A stretch of DNA of 64,000 nt, from contig NZ_JAHBDQ010000005.1 of assembly GCF_019956555.1 (NCBI RefSeq), positions 62,001 to 126,000 of the forward strand, in the 5' to 3' direction. Source of the stretch: Pseudomonas sp. A-RE-19 (lineage in GTDB: Bacteria; Pseudomonadota; Gammaproteobacteria; Pseudomonadales; Pseudomonadaceae). Within the stretch, counting starts at the first letter, position 1. Every line of letters starts with the position of its first letter. The position numbers and the translations under genes are program-made. Positions 45,754 to 55,261 of the stretch are shown in pieces. The notes under the pieces are model-generated. The model ran no database searches and was not told the DNA's origin. It saw only the letters and a list, made by a program, of their open reading frames with translations.

Positions 45754-46632
45754 TCAAGAACGCTTGCCGGCGCCGCGAGCGAAACGACGCTCCAGACGGC
45801 TTTGACCAAAGGACAGGACGGTGACGGTGGCCAGGTACCAGATACCGGCGACGATCAGCAGCTCCATCACGCGGGCGTTGGCGTAGTAGATGTTCTGGGC
45901 GTTGTAGAGCAATTCCGAGTACTGGATGACGCTCGCCAGGGAAGTCATTTTCACCATGCCGATGAACTCGTTACCCACCGGCGGAATGATGATCCGCATG
46001 GCCTGGGGCAAGATGATCCGGCGCAGCGCTTGCAGGCGCGGCATGCCGATCGACTTGGCGGCTTCGTACTGCCCGGTGTCCACCGAGAGCAGACCGGCGC
46101 GCACCACTTCGGCGGTGTAGGCGCCCTGGTTGATGCTCAAGCCGAGGAGGGCGGCCACGAACGGCGTCATCAGGCTCACGGTGTCCATTTCGAACAGGCC
46201 GGGGATGCCGATGGTGGGGAAGATCAGCGCCAGGTTGAACCACAGCAGCAGCTGCAAAATCAGCGGCGTACCGCGGAACAGCCAGGTGTAGGTCAACGCT
46301 ACATAGCGCAGGATCGGATTGGCCGACATGCGCATGATCGCCGTGATCACCCCGAAGACAATCCCCAACGCCATCGCCAGCACTGCCATGACGATGGTGT
46401 TGAGCAGGCCCCACATAATGGCCTGTGAGGTGAGGAACTGGCCGATGTACGACCATTCGATCTTGCCTTCGGCGAAGGCCCGCACCAATCCTATGATCGC
46501 GATGACGATTACGGTGGCGAAAAAAATCCGTCCGTAGTAACGCCGTGGCACGTGCTGGTACTGGGTGATATCGAACTGGTTTTCCGCCAGTTTGCGCTCC
46601 GCCTGGAGTCGTTCTGCCTGAGTCTGGCTCAT
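45754..46632 (-). CDS. Polar amino acid ABC transporter, permease
   Basis: The 292-residue protein has a long cytoplasmic N-terminus (about 30 residues), then five or six helices and the HisM/GlnP-type EAA loop ([24 protein letters not shown]). One permease gene only, so the channel is probably a homodimer. It is preceded by a REPIN and the ASL-like lyase gene in the same orientation. Confidence 0.93.
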   Translation of the reverse strand: MSQTQAERLQAERKLAENQFDITQYQHVPRRYYGRIFFATVIVIAIIGLVRAFAEGKIEWSYIGQFLTSQAIMWGLLNTIVMAVLAMALGIVFGVITAIMRMSANPILRYVALTYTWLFRGTPLILQLLLWFNLALIFPTIGIPGLFEMDTVSLMTPFVAALLGLSINQGAYTAEVVRAGLLSVDTGQYEAAKSIGMPRLQALRRIILPQAMRIIIPPVGNEFIGMVKMTSLASVIQYSELLYNAQNIYYANARVMELLIVAGIWYLATVTVLSFGQSRLERRFARGAGKRS

Positions 46633-46699
46633 GTTGTTTCTCCGTACGCCGCGCTCAATAAAGACGGCGCGTGTGGTTTTTCAGGTTAAGCGCAATCCC

Positions 46700-46789
46700 T
46701 GTGGGAGCGAGCCTGCTCGCGATGGGGGCGGATCAGTCAACATGGATGTTGAATGTAATACCGCTATCGCGAGCAGGCTCGCTCCCACA
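46700..46789. repeat. REPIN, GC-rich family
   Basis: Inverted 24-bp arms (46700-46723, 46766-46789) contain GAGCGAGCCTGCTCGCGAT. The spacer next to the right arm (CCGCT) matches that of the pair at 43859-44081. It sits between the lyase and permease genes of the same cluster. Confidence 0.92.
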
Positions 46790-46806
46790 GGTTTGGTGGC
46801 GTTGAT

Positions 46807-48234
46807 TCAGAGCCGGAAACCCTGATAGTTCTCGGTCCATTGCTGCTGGGCGGCGAGGGCAGTCTTCAAACGGCCGATCTGCTCACGCACCTGTTGCGGC
46901 GCGGTACCGCCCCAGCCACTGCGGGCGGCGATAGCGGCTTCGAGGGTCAGGCTGTCACGCACTTCAGGCTTGAGGCGCGGATCGATCTCGGCCAGCAGCG
47001 CCGGGGATGCTTCCCACAATTCGATGTCATGCTTCTCGCAGGCCTGGACCAGTGCGCCGGTGATCTCGTGTGCTTCCTTGAACGGCACGCCGCGCACCGC
47101 CAGCCAGTCGGCCACTTCGGTGGCGAGGGTGAAGCCCAACGGTGCCTGACGACGCAGCTCTTCAACGTTGACTTTCATGGTCGCAACCATCCCGGCCATG
47201 GCCGGCAGCACCAGCAGCAGGGTGTCGACGCTGTCGAGCACACCGTTTTTGTCTTCGCTGAGGTCACGGTTGTACGACAGCGGCAGGGATTTGAGGGTCG
47301 ACAGCAAACCTGTCAGGTTACCGATCAGGCGGCCGGCCTTGCCCCGGGCCAGTTCGGCGATGTCCGGGTTTTTCTTCTGCGGCATGATCGAACTGCCAGT
47401 GGCGTAGGCATCGTCCAGCGCGACCCAGCGAAATTGCCGCGACGACCACAGGCAGAACTCTTCGGCGAGGCGGGAAATATTGATCCCCAACATGCTGGCG
47501 ATGAACAGGAACTCGGCAACGTGATCGCGGCTGGCCACGGCGTCGATGGAGTTTTCGCAGACGCCGCTGTAGCCCATTTCCTTGGCCGATTGCTGCGGCA
47601 GGCGAGCGATGGCGGAACCGGCCATGGCCGCCGCACCGAGTGGCGACAGCGAGGTGCGCACGTCCCAGTCCACCAAGCGCTGCACATCGCGCAGCATCGA
47701 TTGGGCGTGGGCCAGTAAATGGTGAGCAAAGACGATCGGCTGGGCCTGCTGCAGGTGGGTGAACCCAGGGCAGATGCTCTCGATGTGCTGCTCGGCCTGA
47801 TCCACCAGTGCTTGTTGCAAGGCCAGGACTTCGACAGCCAGGGTGCGCACATGATCACGCAGGAACAGGCGCAGGTCGTTGGCGGTCTGGTCGTTACGCG
47901 AGCGGCCGGCGCGCAGCTTGCCGCCCAGTGCGCCGAGGCGTTCGGTCAGCAGGCGCTCGATGAAGGTGTGGACGTCTTCGTCGTCGAGCGTCGGCGCGAT
48001 GCTGCCGGCACGGAAGTCATCACCGATGCGTTCCAAAGCATCGAGCATGGTCTGGGTTTCCTGCTCGCTCAACAGCCCTGCGCGCTGCAATTCCCGGGCA
48101 TGCGCCTTGGAGCCGGCGAGGTCGTACGGGGTGAGGCGAAAGTAGCGCTCGGGGCAACGGGACAGGGCCGCGAGGGCTTCGGAAGGGCCGCTCTTGAAGC
48201 GGGCACCCCAGAGACGGTCGGTGGTTTGAGACAT
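46807..48234 (-). CDS. Argininosuccinate lyase-like C-N lyase (fumarase/aspartase superfamily)
   Basis: The 475-residue protein starts at ATG 48234 (AGGA 8 nt upstream). Superfamily motifs: KLRAGRSRNDQTANDLRL (about 106-123), the catalytic His region CPGFTHLQQAQP (about 155-166) and the signature loop GSSIMPQKKNPD (280-291). The sequence departs from housekeeping ArgH of pseudomonads in many places, and no other arginine biosynthesis gene is near. Context (ABC importer, deacetylases, MmgE/PrpD, LysR) suggests a catabolic paralog that releases fumarate from an N-succinyl-type amine, as EDDS lyase and iminodisuccinate lyase do. Automated tools would probably call it argH. Confidence 0.85.
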   Translation of the reverse strand: MSQTTDRLWGARFKSGPSEALAALSRCPERYFRLTPYDLAGSKAHARELQRAGLLSEQETQTMLDALERIGDDFRAGSIAPTLDDEDVHTFIERLLTERLGALGGKLRAGRSRNDQTANDLRLFLRDHVRTLAVEVLALQQALVDQAEQHIESICPGFTHLQQAQPIVFAHHLLAHAQSMLRDVQRLVDWDVRTSLSPLGAAAMAGSAIARLPQQSAKEMGYSGVCENSIDAVASRDHVAEFLFIASMLGINISRLAEEFCLWSSRQFRWVALDDAYATGSSIMPQKKNPDIAELARGKAGRLIGNLTGLLSTLKSLPLSYNRDLSEDKNGVLDSVDTLLLVLPAMAGMVATMKVNVEELRRQAPLGFTLATEVADWLAVRGVPFKEAHEITGALVQACEKHDIELWEASPALLAEIDPRLKPEVRDSLTLEAAIAARSGWGGTAPQQVREQIGRLKTALAAQQQWTENYQGFRL

Positions 48235-48401
48235 TGTTGTTTTCCTCATCGTAGAGCAAATTGAAATCGGTATACCGAGCCCGAAACACCCGCCGAAAAT
48301 CATTCGGGCGTGGTTCGGCTCAATCAAATTCAAGGGCAGGGGAAAAGCGCAGTTGCTAAATGGCGAGAGCTGATCGAAGTGTCAGCTTTTAATAGTTCGA
48401 A

Positions 48402-48421
48402 ATCAGTGAGTTGGCACTGAT
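48402..48421. promoter_or_regulatory. Candidate LysR-type operator in the lyase/lysR gap
   Basis: ATCAGTG-AGTTGG-CACTGAT has perfect 7-bp arms. It is roughly central in the 305-bp divergent region between the ASL-like lyase gene and the LysR gene, where a LysR regulator normally binds. The rest of the gap is AT-rich towards the LysR start and holds nothing else that I recognise. Confidence 0.55.
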
Positions 48422-48539
48422 CCGTGGGATTTATTAACGGTTGCCAAGCCTTGTTTTCTGTGTTCATTATTATTGGTCGGCTATGTTTTTGTTGTTGGAC
48501 ACAGATTGTTGAATAGGGCACCTGAGGTAAATAAGCATT

Positions 48540-49505
48540 ATGGAAACCCCACTTTCCAATTCTGGAAACCCGCCGCCAAAAACGGTACATCGGGCACCGC
48601 TGGCCCTCAGCGGTCTGGACTTTAAACTGCTCAAGGTGTTCAAGGCCGTGGTCGAGGCCGGTGGCTTCAGTGCCGCCCAGAACGAACTGAATGTGGGCCT
48701 GGCGGCCATCAGTAAACAGATTTCCGACCTTGAAATCCGCATCGGCATGCGTCTGTGTACTCGAGGCCGAGAAGGCTTTCATCTGACCGAAGAAGGGCGT
48801 CTGGTGTATCAGGCCTCGATTGATTTATTTGCCTCGGTCGATAACTTTCGTGATCGGCTTAGTTCGGCGCAGAACGAACTTATTGGCGACCTTGGGGTAG
48901 GCGTGATTGATAATACGATCACGGATTCAAATTCACCGTTAGTTGCTGCGCTTAGAAAAATAAATGAAGAGTCGCCGAAGGTAAGATTTCAACTTCAGGC
49001 GTCTCAGTTAGATGAAGTGGAAAGAGGCGTAGTCGAGGGGCGGTTAGTGGCCGGGATCGTGCCGGTTTATCAGAAACGAGAAGAGTTCGATTACTTCCCG
49101 CTTTATGAAGAACGCTCGTACGTGTATTGCGCCGTCGGCCATCCTCTGTTCTCAATGCCAGAGGCGGACATGGGCGGCAATGTGCTGGAGGATTACGAGT
49201 GCATCAACCACCGTTACGCGATCCATCGGGACAAACTGAATTTTGCCCGCTACGACAGCTTTTCGGCCTCGGCAACTCAAGTGGAAGCCGTGGCGCTGCT
49301 GGTCAAGACCGGCCGTTTCGTGGGTTTTCTGCCCGAGCATTACGCCGCAACCCTGGTGGCCCAAGGACAGTTTCGGACGGTGCGGCCCGACCTGATCAAC
49401 ATCGTCACGCCGTTCAATCTGATCCTGCGCCACAACACCGTGCGCAGTCCGCTGGTGAAGGCTTTTGCCCAGGCGTTGGGGGTGGATTTGAAGGCGCCGG
49501 TTTGA
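48540..49505 (+). CDS. LysR-family transcriptional regulator
   Basis: The 321-residue protein has a winged helix-turn-helix at about residues 25-85 (LKVFKAVVEAGGFSAAQNEL, GLAAISKQISDLEIRIG) and a LysR substrate-binding domain to the end. An extra about 22 residues precede the helix-turn-helix. It is divergent from the catabolic run that begins with the ASL-like lyase and is its probable activator. A perfect inverted repeat lies between them. Confidence 0.93.
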   Translation: METPLSNSGNPPPKTVHRAPLALSGLDFKLLKVFKAVVEAGGFSAAQNELNVGLAAISKQISDLEIRIGMRLCTRGREGFHLTEEGRLVYQASIDLFASVDNFRDRLSSAQNELIGDLGVGVIDNTITDSNSPLVAALRKINEESPKVRFQLQASQLDEVERGVVEGRLVAGIVPVYQKREEFDYFPLYEERSYVYCAVGHPLFSMPEADMGGNVLEDYECINHRYAIHRDKLNFARYDSFSASATQVEAVALLVKTGRFVGFLPEHYAATLVAQGQFRTVRPDLINIVTPFNLILRHNTVRSPLVKAFAQALGVDLKAPV

Positions 49506-49507
49506 GG

Positions 49508-49798
49508 CTAACGCAGCTTCAAACGCATTGCACAGCGTCGCTCCCCTGGCAAGCCGTGGTTGATTTCGTTGTTCAACACCGTCGTTAACCGTGGGCTGAT
49601 TTCAGCCGGGCTCAATGTTTCAAAGCCGAACCGCCGATAAAACGGTTCATTCCAGGGCAAGTCGCGAAACGTGGTCAAAGTCAGAGAGTGGAGTTCCCGT
49701 TTGTCTGCGTGTTCGAGTGCCGTTAACAACAACTTGCGGCCAGCGCCCTGGCCCTGAAACTGCTGGCTGACGGACAGTTCGTGAATATGTAGCTCCAT
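49508..49798 (-). pseudogene. GNAT acetyltransferase, 5'-truncated remnant
   Basis: Only the C-terminal half of a GNAT N-acetyltransferase is present: MELHIHELSVSQQFQGQGAG (beta4 and the acetyl-CoA loop QGQGAG), then LTLTTFRDLPWNEPFYRRFG and a normal-looking end. The first about 70-80 residues of the domain are missing, and the sequence upstream turns into a REP element at 49811. An ATG at 49798 could still yield 96 residues, but the fold would be incomplete. The boundary with the REP suggests loss or replacement of the 5' end. Confidence 0.75.
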
Positions 49799-49810
49799 AC
49801 CGGGCTTTAT

Positions 49811-49899
49811 GTAGGAGCTGCCGCAGGCTGCGATCTTTTGATCTTGATCTTCAGCAACATCGAAGCGGCCAAAAAATCGCAACCTTCGGCAGCGCCTAC
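49811..49899. repeat. REP pair, CTGCCGAAGGCTGCGATC family, diverged
   Basis: The left arm from 49811 (GTAGGAGCTGCCGCAGGCTG) and the right arm ending 49899 (CAACCTTCGGCAGCGCCTAC) are inverted with several mismatches. It joins the GNAT remnant to the glycosyltransferase gene, whose stop codon (49896-49898) lies in its edge. Confidence 0.85.
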
Positions 49900-51518
49900 A
49901 AGGGGGACGTGTGCAGCAACACGAAATCGTTTTTATCGAAACGCCCACTCAATACCGGTTGCAAGTTGCTCAGGCGAGTGCCTTGCAGGGCCTTCAGGTC
50001 GTTGCGGTCCATCATCAACCAGGCCGGGCCGGGCAGGGCCTCCAGTTCCTGAATGGATTCGGTGAACACCGGTTGCAGGTCCTGCTCGATATTGACCATG
50101 AACTTGATCGCCTTGGCGTCCTTGCCCATGCCGTACAGCACCAGCGGCGCCGGGTCTTTCTGAACCTGTGCGAATGCGGCTCGGCTGAAGGTTTGCGTAT
50201 CGTAAAGCTGACGTTCGACCGGTTCAAACACCAGGATGTAAACCGACCAAAGCGCCAGAACTGCGCAACAGGCCAATACCTCGGCCCGCCACTGCGACCG
50301 GAACCACGCCGCCAGCGCAATAATTTGCAGGGCCGCAAGCACGATCAGAACGGGCACAAAGGCAGCCGGTTGCGTGGGCAGACGCCGCTGAGCGACCAGC
50401 AATACGACAATCAACAGCCCCGGAATCAGCAACCACAGCCCTTGCATCAAGCCCCGTAACCAGCCGAACACCCGACCCTGCGTCACCTGAAACGGGTACG
50501 CCGCAATGATCGCCGCCATGGGCAACATCGGCAGCAGATAGCGGGCTTTTTTTGCCTGGGGAATCGATAAACCAATCATCACGATCAATCCGGCCGCCGT
50601 GCAGTACTGCAACAGACGCAATGTCGGACCGGCCTGCCGCGGATTCGTCAGCCAGACCGTAGCCAACGCCAGCAGTGCCAGCGGATAGGCGAGTGCATAG
50701 TTGCCCAGCGAGCTGGTGAAGTAATACAGCGAACCGCTGACACCTTCACTGCCGTCCATGCGCCCCATGAACTGCATGCGCACCACGTCTTGCATGAAGG
50801 CCGGTCCACCACTGGTTTCAGCCAGCCACAGCAGCGCGCCAACACACACGGCCAACAATACAGCCGCCAGCAAGCCGAAGCCGAACAACCGCGACCATTG
50901 GCGATTGAGCACGTAATAGCTGCACAGCATGCCAGTGGGTATCACCAGCCCGATCGGCCCACGAACCCCGAAGCCCAGCAGCAACAAGGCAAAGATCAGC
51001 GGCCACCGACGGGGCGCTGCGAAATGATCGGTGACGTAACCCAGGTAGAACACTGAAAAAGCGACGGCCGCCAGTATCAAGTCCTGGGACACGGCACGGG
51101 TTTCAGTGACAAACGTACTGGTCAGCAGCATCAGGGCGATGCTCAGCAGGGCCCAGCGTCTGGAGTACGGCGCGAGCAACCGGTACATCAACGTGACGAT
51201 CACGGCGGCGGCGATGGCGCTTGGCAACCAGGCGCTGAGGCTGTTGACCTGCCCGAAGGGCAGGGACAGCAACCAGATGAACAGGGTCGACACCGCCGAG
51301 TAATCGGCATAGGGCTGGCCATAGGTGGTCGGGAAAAACGACAGCCCATGACGCAACATTTCCTGGGCGAACAGCACGAACCGCGAATCGAAACCGATCG
51401 CCGCTTGCTGATAAACCCCGGCGATGAACAGCATTAACGCCAGCAGCCCAACCCCCAGGGACTGCCGACGAATGCCAGGTGATGCCGTGATCACGCGACG
51501 ACCGAGGCTGCCGGCCAT
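49896..51518 (-). CDS. ArnT-like glycosyltransferase family 39/83 membrane protein
   Basis: The 540-residue protein has about 12 hydrophobic helices and a soluble C-terminal part. The first periplasmic loop carries acidic residues (QQAAIGFDSRFVLFAQEMLR, GQPYADYSAVSTLF) in the place where ArnT and protein mannosyltransferases hold their catalytic Asp. It is the ninth gene of the arn run and overlaps ugd by 28 bp, so it is co-expressed. It is only distantly like ArnT at 53612. A second lipid-A or cell-envelope sugar transfer is possible; its donor and acceptor are unknown. Confidence 0.85.
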   Translation of the reverse strand: MAGSLGRRVITASPGIRRQSLGVGLLALMLFIAGVYQQAAIGFDSRFVLFAQEMLRHGLSFFPTTYGQPYADYSAVSTLFIWLLSLPFGQVNSLSAWLPSAIAAAVIVTLMYRLLAPYSRRWALLSIALMLLTSTFVTETRAVSQDLILAAVAFSVFYLGYVTDHFAAPRRWPLIFALLLLGFGVRGPIGLVIPTGMLCSYYVLNRQWSRLFGFGLLAAVLLAVCVGALLWLAETSGGPAFMQDVVRMQFMGRMDGSEGVSGSLYYFTSSLGNYALAYPLALLALATVWLTNPRQAGPTLRLLQYCTAAGLIVMIGLSIPQAKKARYLLPMLPMAAIIAAYPFQVTQGRVFGWLRGLMQGLWLLIPGLLIVVLLVAQRRLPTQPAAFVPVLIVLAALQIIALAAWFRSQWRAEVLACCAVLALWSVYILVFEPVERQLYDTQTFSRAAFAQVQKDPAPLVLYGMGKDAKAIKFMVNIEQDLQPVFTESIQELEALPGPAWLMMDRNDLKALQGTRLSNLQPVLSGRFDKNDFVLLHTSPL

Positions 51519-52864
51519 TGCTGAAGCGGAATCGGCAGCTTGCGTGATTCACCGCGGCCCATCGGGAAATACAGGAAGCCGCTACGGGCCAGGCGCTCGG
51601 CATCGTACAGGTTGCGCCCGTCGAAGATCACCGGTGCATTGAGCCGTTGCTGGATAAGCTCGAAGTCTGGTGCCTTGAATTGCTGCCATTCGGTGCAGAT
51701 GATCAGTGCATCGGCCCCTGCGAGCACCGATTCCGGTGTGCCCATGAGCATCAACTTCGGCTCATCAGGGTAAAGGTGTTGGGTTTCCTGCATGGCTTCC
51801 GGGTCGAATGCCCGCACATTGGCCCCGGCGGCCCACAGCGATTCGAGCAGCACCCGGCTCGGCGCATCGCGCATATCGTCGGTATTGGGCTTGAATGCCA
51901 GGCCCCACACGGCAAAGGTTTTGCCACGCAAGTCGCCTTTGTAGAAGGCGTTGATGCGGTCGAACAGTTTGTGTTTCTGCCGCTCGTTGATGGCTTCCAC
52001 TGCTTGCAGCAGGTCGCTGGAGCAGTGGGCCTCTTGAGCACTGTGAATCAGTGCGCGCATGTCCTTGGGGAAACACGAGCCACCGTAACCGCAACCGGGA
52101 TAGATGAAGTGGTAACCGATGCGCGAATCGGCACCGATGCCCAACCGCACCGACTCGATGTCGGCGCCCAGGTGCTCGGCCAGTTCGGCGATCTGGTTGA
52201 TGAAACTGATTTTGGTCGCCAGCATGCAGTTGGCGGCGTATTTGGTCAGCTCGGCGCTGCGCAGGTCCATGAACATGACGCGGTCATGGTTGCGGTTGAA
52301 TGGGGCGTAGAGGTCGCGCATCACGTCACGCACCTCATCACCTTCACAGCCGATGATGATGCGATCCGGGCGTCGGCAATCGGCCACGGCCGAACCTTCC
52401 TTGAGAAACTCGGGGTTAGAGACGATATCGAACTGCAATGCCCGACCGGCCAGGCACTTGTCGATATGGGCGCGCAGCGTATCGCCCGTGCCCACCGGCA
52501 CCGTGGATTTCTCCACCAGAATTACCGGCTGCTCACGGTGACGCGCCACTGCGTCACCTACGGACAACACGTATTGCAAGTCCGCCGAACCATCCTCCCG
52601 GGACGGCGTGCCGACGGCGATGAACAGCACCTGACCATGCTGCACCGCGAATTTTTCGTCCGAGGTGAACTGCAGCCGCTTGGCATCCAGACTTTCGCGC
52701 ACCAGGCTGGCCAGCCCCGGTTCGAAGATGCTCACATGGCCTTGTTGCAGCAACGCGACTTTTTTCTCGTCGATGTCCATGCACACCACGTCGTGGCCGA
52801 CTTCAGCCAGGACGGCGGCTTGCACCAGGCCGACATAACCGCTACCAAATACACTGATTTTCAT
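51491..52864 (-). CDS. ugd: UDP-glucose 6-dehydrogenase
   Basis: The 457-residue protein has the N-terminal NAD site [20 protein letters not shown], the catalytic Cys motif [15 protein letters not shown] near residue 265 and the C-terminal UDP-binding domain. It oxidises UDP-glucose to UDP-glucuronate, the precursor used by ArnA. Its start overlaps the arnF stop by 4 bp. Confidence 0.95.
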   Translation of the reverse strand: MKISVFGSGYVGLVQAAVLAEVGHDVVCMDIDEKKVALLQQGHVSIFEPGLASLVRESLDAKRLQFTSDEKFAVQHGQVLFIAVGTPSREDGSADLQYVLSVGDAVARHREQPVILVEKSTVPVGTGDTLRAHIDKCLAGRALQFDIVSNPEFLKEGSAVADCRRPDRIIIGCEGDEVRDVMRDLYAPFNRNHDRVMFMDLRSAELTKYAANCMLATKISFINQIAELAEHLGADIESVRLGIGADSRIGYHFIYPGCGYGGSCFPKDMRALIHSAQEAHCSSDLLQAVEAINERQKHKLFDRINAFYKGDLRGKTFAVWGLAFKPNTDDMRDAPSRVLLESLWAAGANVRAFDPEAMQETQHLYPDEPKLMLMGTPESVLAGADALIICTEWQQFKAPDFELIQQRLNAPVIFDGRNLYDAERLARSGFLYFPMGRGESRKLPIPLQQWPAASVVA

Positions 52865-53274
52865 GAAGCACTCCTAAATTCGGGCGCACGAGCAGGTCGA
52901 GAGTTGATAGTGATAACACCGAGGATGACCAGTGCCACCCCCAGTGTTTTCGAAAGACTGAAGGTTTCGTTGAATAATGGCAGGCTGGCGGCCAGTACAT
53001 ACACCAGCGCGTAGCTGATGCTCAGCAGCGAGTAAGCCCGGCCCAGGGGCAAATCCCGCAGGGCGGCGAGCCAGGTGAGCATCGACACGGCATAGGCAAG
53101 GATGGCAGCCAATACGACCGCCACGGCGGAGACATCGACGCTGCGGTTGCTCAAGGCGGATAACCATTGTTCGGGATGGGGCAGGCGGGTCATGCTCCAA
53201 CGCATGCCCAACTGCGCGGCGCTGCCCAGCAGCACGCTGATCAGGGCGAAGGTGATTCCGCGACGCAGGCTCAT
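52861..53274 (-). CDS. arnF: Aminoarabinose-phosphoundecaprenol flippase subunit ArnF
   Basis: The 137-residue, four-helix protein of the EamA/SMR type includes [18 protein letters not shown] and [21 protein letters not shown] (the latter in parts). With ArnE it is proposed to flip undecaprenyl-phosphate-aminoarabinose to the periplasmic face. It overlaps both neighbours by 4 bp (ATGA). Confidence 0.93.
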   Translation of the reverse strand: MSLRRGITFALISVLLGSAAQLGMRWSMTRLPHPEQWLSALSNRSVDVSAVAVVLAAILAYAVSMLTWLAALRDLPLGRAYSLLSISYALVYVLAASLPLFNETFSLSKTLGVALVILGVITINSRPARAPEFRSAS

Positions 53275-53615
53275 GCGTGTTGCCCCAGCAGCGCCACACC
53301 ACCAATCACCAGCGCCACGCCCAACCAGTGACGACGGTCGATGGTTTCGTGAAAGACGAAGCGTGCGATCAGCGTGATCAATACGAAATTCAGGCTCAGC
53401 ATGGGGTAGGCGATACCGACTTCAAGGCGCTGCAACACCAGCAGCCAGACCAGCAAACCCAATCCCAGAGAGGCGAGCGCCAGCCACAGCCACGGCGAAC
53501 GCAGTTTCTCGCCCCAGCCCGACGTCTTGCCGCGCCAGCTTTCCACGGCGTACTTCTGGGCGATCTGGCCCAGGCAAGTCAGCAGGCAGGCGACCAAAAG
53601 CAGCAGCAGACTCAC
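53271..53615 (-). CDS. arnE: Aminoarabinose-phosphoundecaprenol flippase subunit ArnE
   Basis: The 114-residue, four-helix EamA/SMR-type protein includes the conserved [19 protein letters not shown] and [18 protein letters not shown]. It pairs with ArnF, encoded next with a 4-bp overlap. Length is normal for ArnE. Confidence 0.93.
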   Translation of the reverse strand: MSLLLLLVACLLTCLGQIAQKYAVESWRGKTSGWGEKLRSPWLWLALASLGLGLLVWLLVLQRLEVGIAYPMLSLNFVLITLIARFVFHETIDRRHWLGVALVIGGVALLGQHA

Positions 53616-55261
53616 GACGCCCCCTGAGGAAAGATCAGAATCACCAGGTTGCCTTGTTCATAACGTTTGCCATCTTTGGGCAGTTGTTCGATTTCTTGCA
53701 ACTCGTCATCGCCCTTGACCCGCATCACCACGCCGACCGAGCCGTTCTGCCGGGCTTCGCGCATCCACTGTTGCACCTTGTCCGGGTCGATTCGCTGCTT
53801 TGTTGCGTCAGGATATCCGAGGCCGTATTTCAATTCACCTATCGTGTTGTACAACGCCACGTCAGGGCGCTTCAGGCGCCAGGCCAGGGCCGAAGCGGCG
53901 CCCAGGTCGTTGCTCAACAGCTTGCCACTCTGCGCCAGTTCCCCGATGTGCTGGAGGATGAATTGGTCGGGCATCTTGTTCGCCACCACCGAATCGGGCA
54001 GCCCGGCCGGTAGCACGCCGATCAGCAACAAACTGCCGAAGGCCGGTGCCGCCCAGCATTGCAACGGGCGGAACGCTTGTAGCAGGTTGGCCATGATCCA
54101 ACCGATCAACCCGATAAACACCAGCATCAGATTGTGCAGTTCATGGGTATACAGCGGCTTTTTCAATTGCAGATAGATCAGCGCAATCAGAATGATCAGG
54201 CCCAGCGTCAAATTCAGCAGGCCATTGATTCCCAGTGCGCGGCCCTGTTCCAGCCTGAGGCGGTCCGCCAGGGCATGGCCCAGCAACAACGCCAGGGGCA
54301 GCAAGCAAGGCATGATGTAAGTGGGCAATTTGCCGTTGCTCAGGCTGAAAAACGCCAACGGCATCAGCAGCCACAGCAACAGAAAGGCGATGCTGGCTTG
54401 ATGCCGGGTCTGCCAGGCCTGTTTCAGCGCTGATGGCAGCAACGCCGCCCACGGCAGACTGAATGCCACCAGCAGCGGCAGGTAGAACCACCACGGTGCG
54501 TCATGTTGAGCATCATCACCGGCGAAGCGGCGAATGTGTTCGTGCCAGAAGAAGAACCGCCAGTAATCGGGCTCCTGTGCGTGTACTGCCAAAGCCCACG
54601 GCAGGCTCACCGCGATGGCCACGGCAATCGCCACCGGGCCGTAGGTCAGTAATTCCCTCCAGCGCTTTTGCCAGAGCATCCAGGGCAGGGCGATCAGCAC
54701 CGGCAGCAGCCAGGCGAGGAAACCCTTGGTCATGAAGCCCATGCCGCAGGCCAGCCCCAGCATCGCCCAAGCGAGCAGACGCGGGCCACGGCCGACGCTG
54801 TCCAGCGCAAACCACAAAGCCACCAGGCTCAGGTTGACCCAGAAAGTGAATTGCGGATCGAGGTTGGCATAGCCGGCTTGCCCGGCGACGATCGTGAAGC
54901 TCATGTACAGCAGCGCGCAGGCAAAGCTCTTGCGCGGTTCGTTCCACAACCGACGGGCAATCAGGTAACACAGCAATACGCTCAGCCCGGTGCTCAGCGC
55001 CGAGGCGAAACGCACGCCAAACAGGTTGTCGCCAAACAGCGCCTGGCCGATGGCGATCATCCAGTAGCCCGCCACCGGTTTTTCGAAGTAACGCAGACTC
55101 ATGAAGTGTGGTGACACCCAGTTACCGCTCAGGAGCATGTCCTGGCTGATCTGGGCATAACGGGTTTCATCGGGAATCCATAAGCCGTGGGTGCCCAGCG
55201 GCAGCAAGTACGCCAGCGCAAGAACGACCAGCAATAACGGCAATGCCCAGCGCTTGCTCAT
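53612..55261 (-). CDS. arnT: Undecaprenyl phosphate-aminoarabinose:lipid A transferase ArnT
   Basis: The protein is about 549 residues from ATG 55261, which overlaps the arnD stop by 4 bp. It is a GT83 membrane enzyme with the first periplasmic loop [16 protein letters not shown] carrying the catalytic acidic residues, [11 protein letters not shown], and about 12 helices plus a periplasmic C-terminal domain. It moves 4-amino-4-deoxy-L-arabinose onto lipid A phosphates, lowering the negative charge and giving polymyxin resistance. Confidence 0.95.
   Translation of the reverse strand: MSKRWALPLLLVVLALAYLLPLGTHGLWIPDETRYAQISQDMLLSGNWVSPHFMSLRYFEKPVAGYWMIAIGQALFGDNLFGVRFASALSTGLSVLLCYLIARRLWNEPRKSFACALLYMSFTIVAGQAGYANLDPQFTFWVNLSLVALWFALDSVGRGPRLLAWAMLGLACGMGFMTKGFLAWLLPVLIALPWMLWQKRWRELLTYGPVAIAVAIAVSLPWALAVHAQEPDYWRFFFWHEHIRRFAGDDAQHDAPWWFYLPLLVAFSLPWAALLPSALKQAWQTRHQASIAFLLLWLLMPLAFFSLSNGKLPTYIMPCLLPLALLLGHALADRLRLEQGRALGINGLLNLTLGLIILIALIYLQLKKPLYTHELHNLMLVFIGLIGWIMANLLQAFRPLQCWAAPAFGSLLLIGVLPAGLPDSVVANKMPDQFILQHIGELAQSGKLLSNDLGAASALAWRLKRPDVALYNTIGELKYGLGYPDATKQRIDPDKVQQWMREARQNGSVGVVMRVKGDDELQEIEQLPKDGKRYEQGNLVILIFPQGAS

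Noticed and set aside
46807..48234. Calling the lyase the housekeeping argH
   Set aside because: The sequence diverges from typical Pseudomonas ArgH, no arginine biosynthesis gene is near, and the operon-like context is catabolic. The name was therefore withheld, though activity on argininosuccinate is not excluded.
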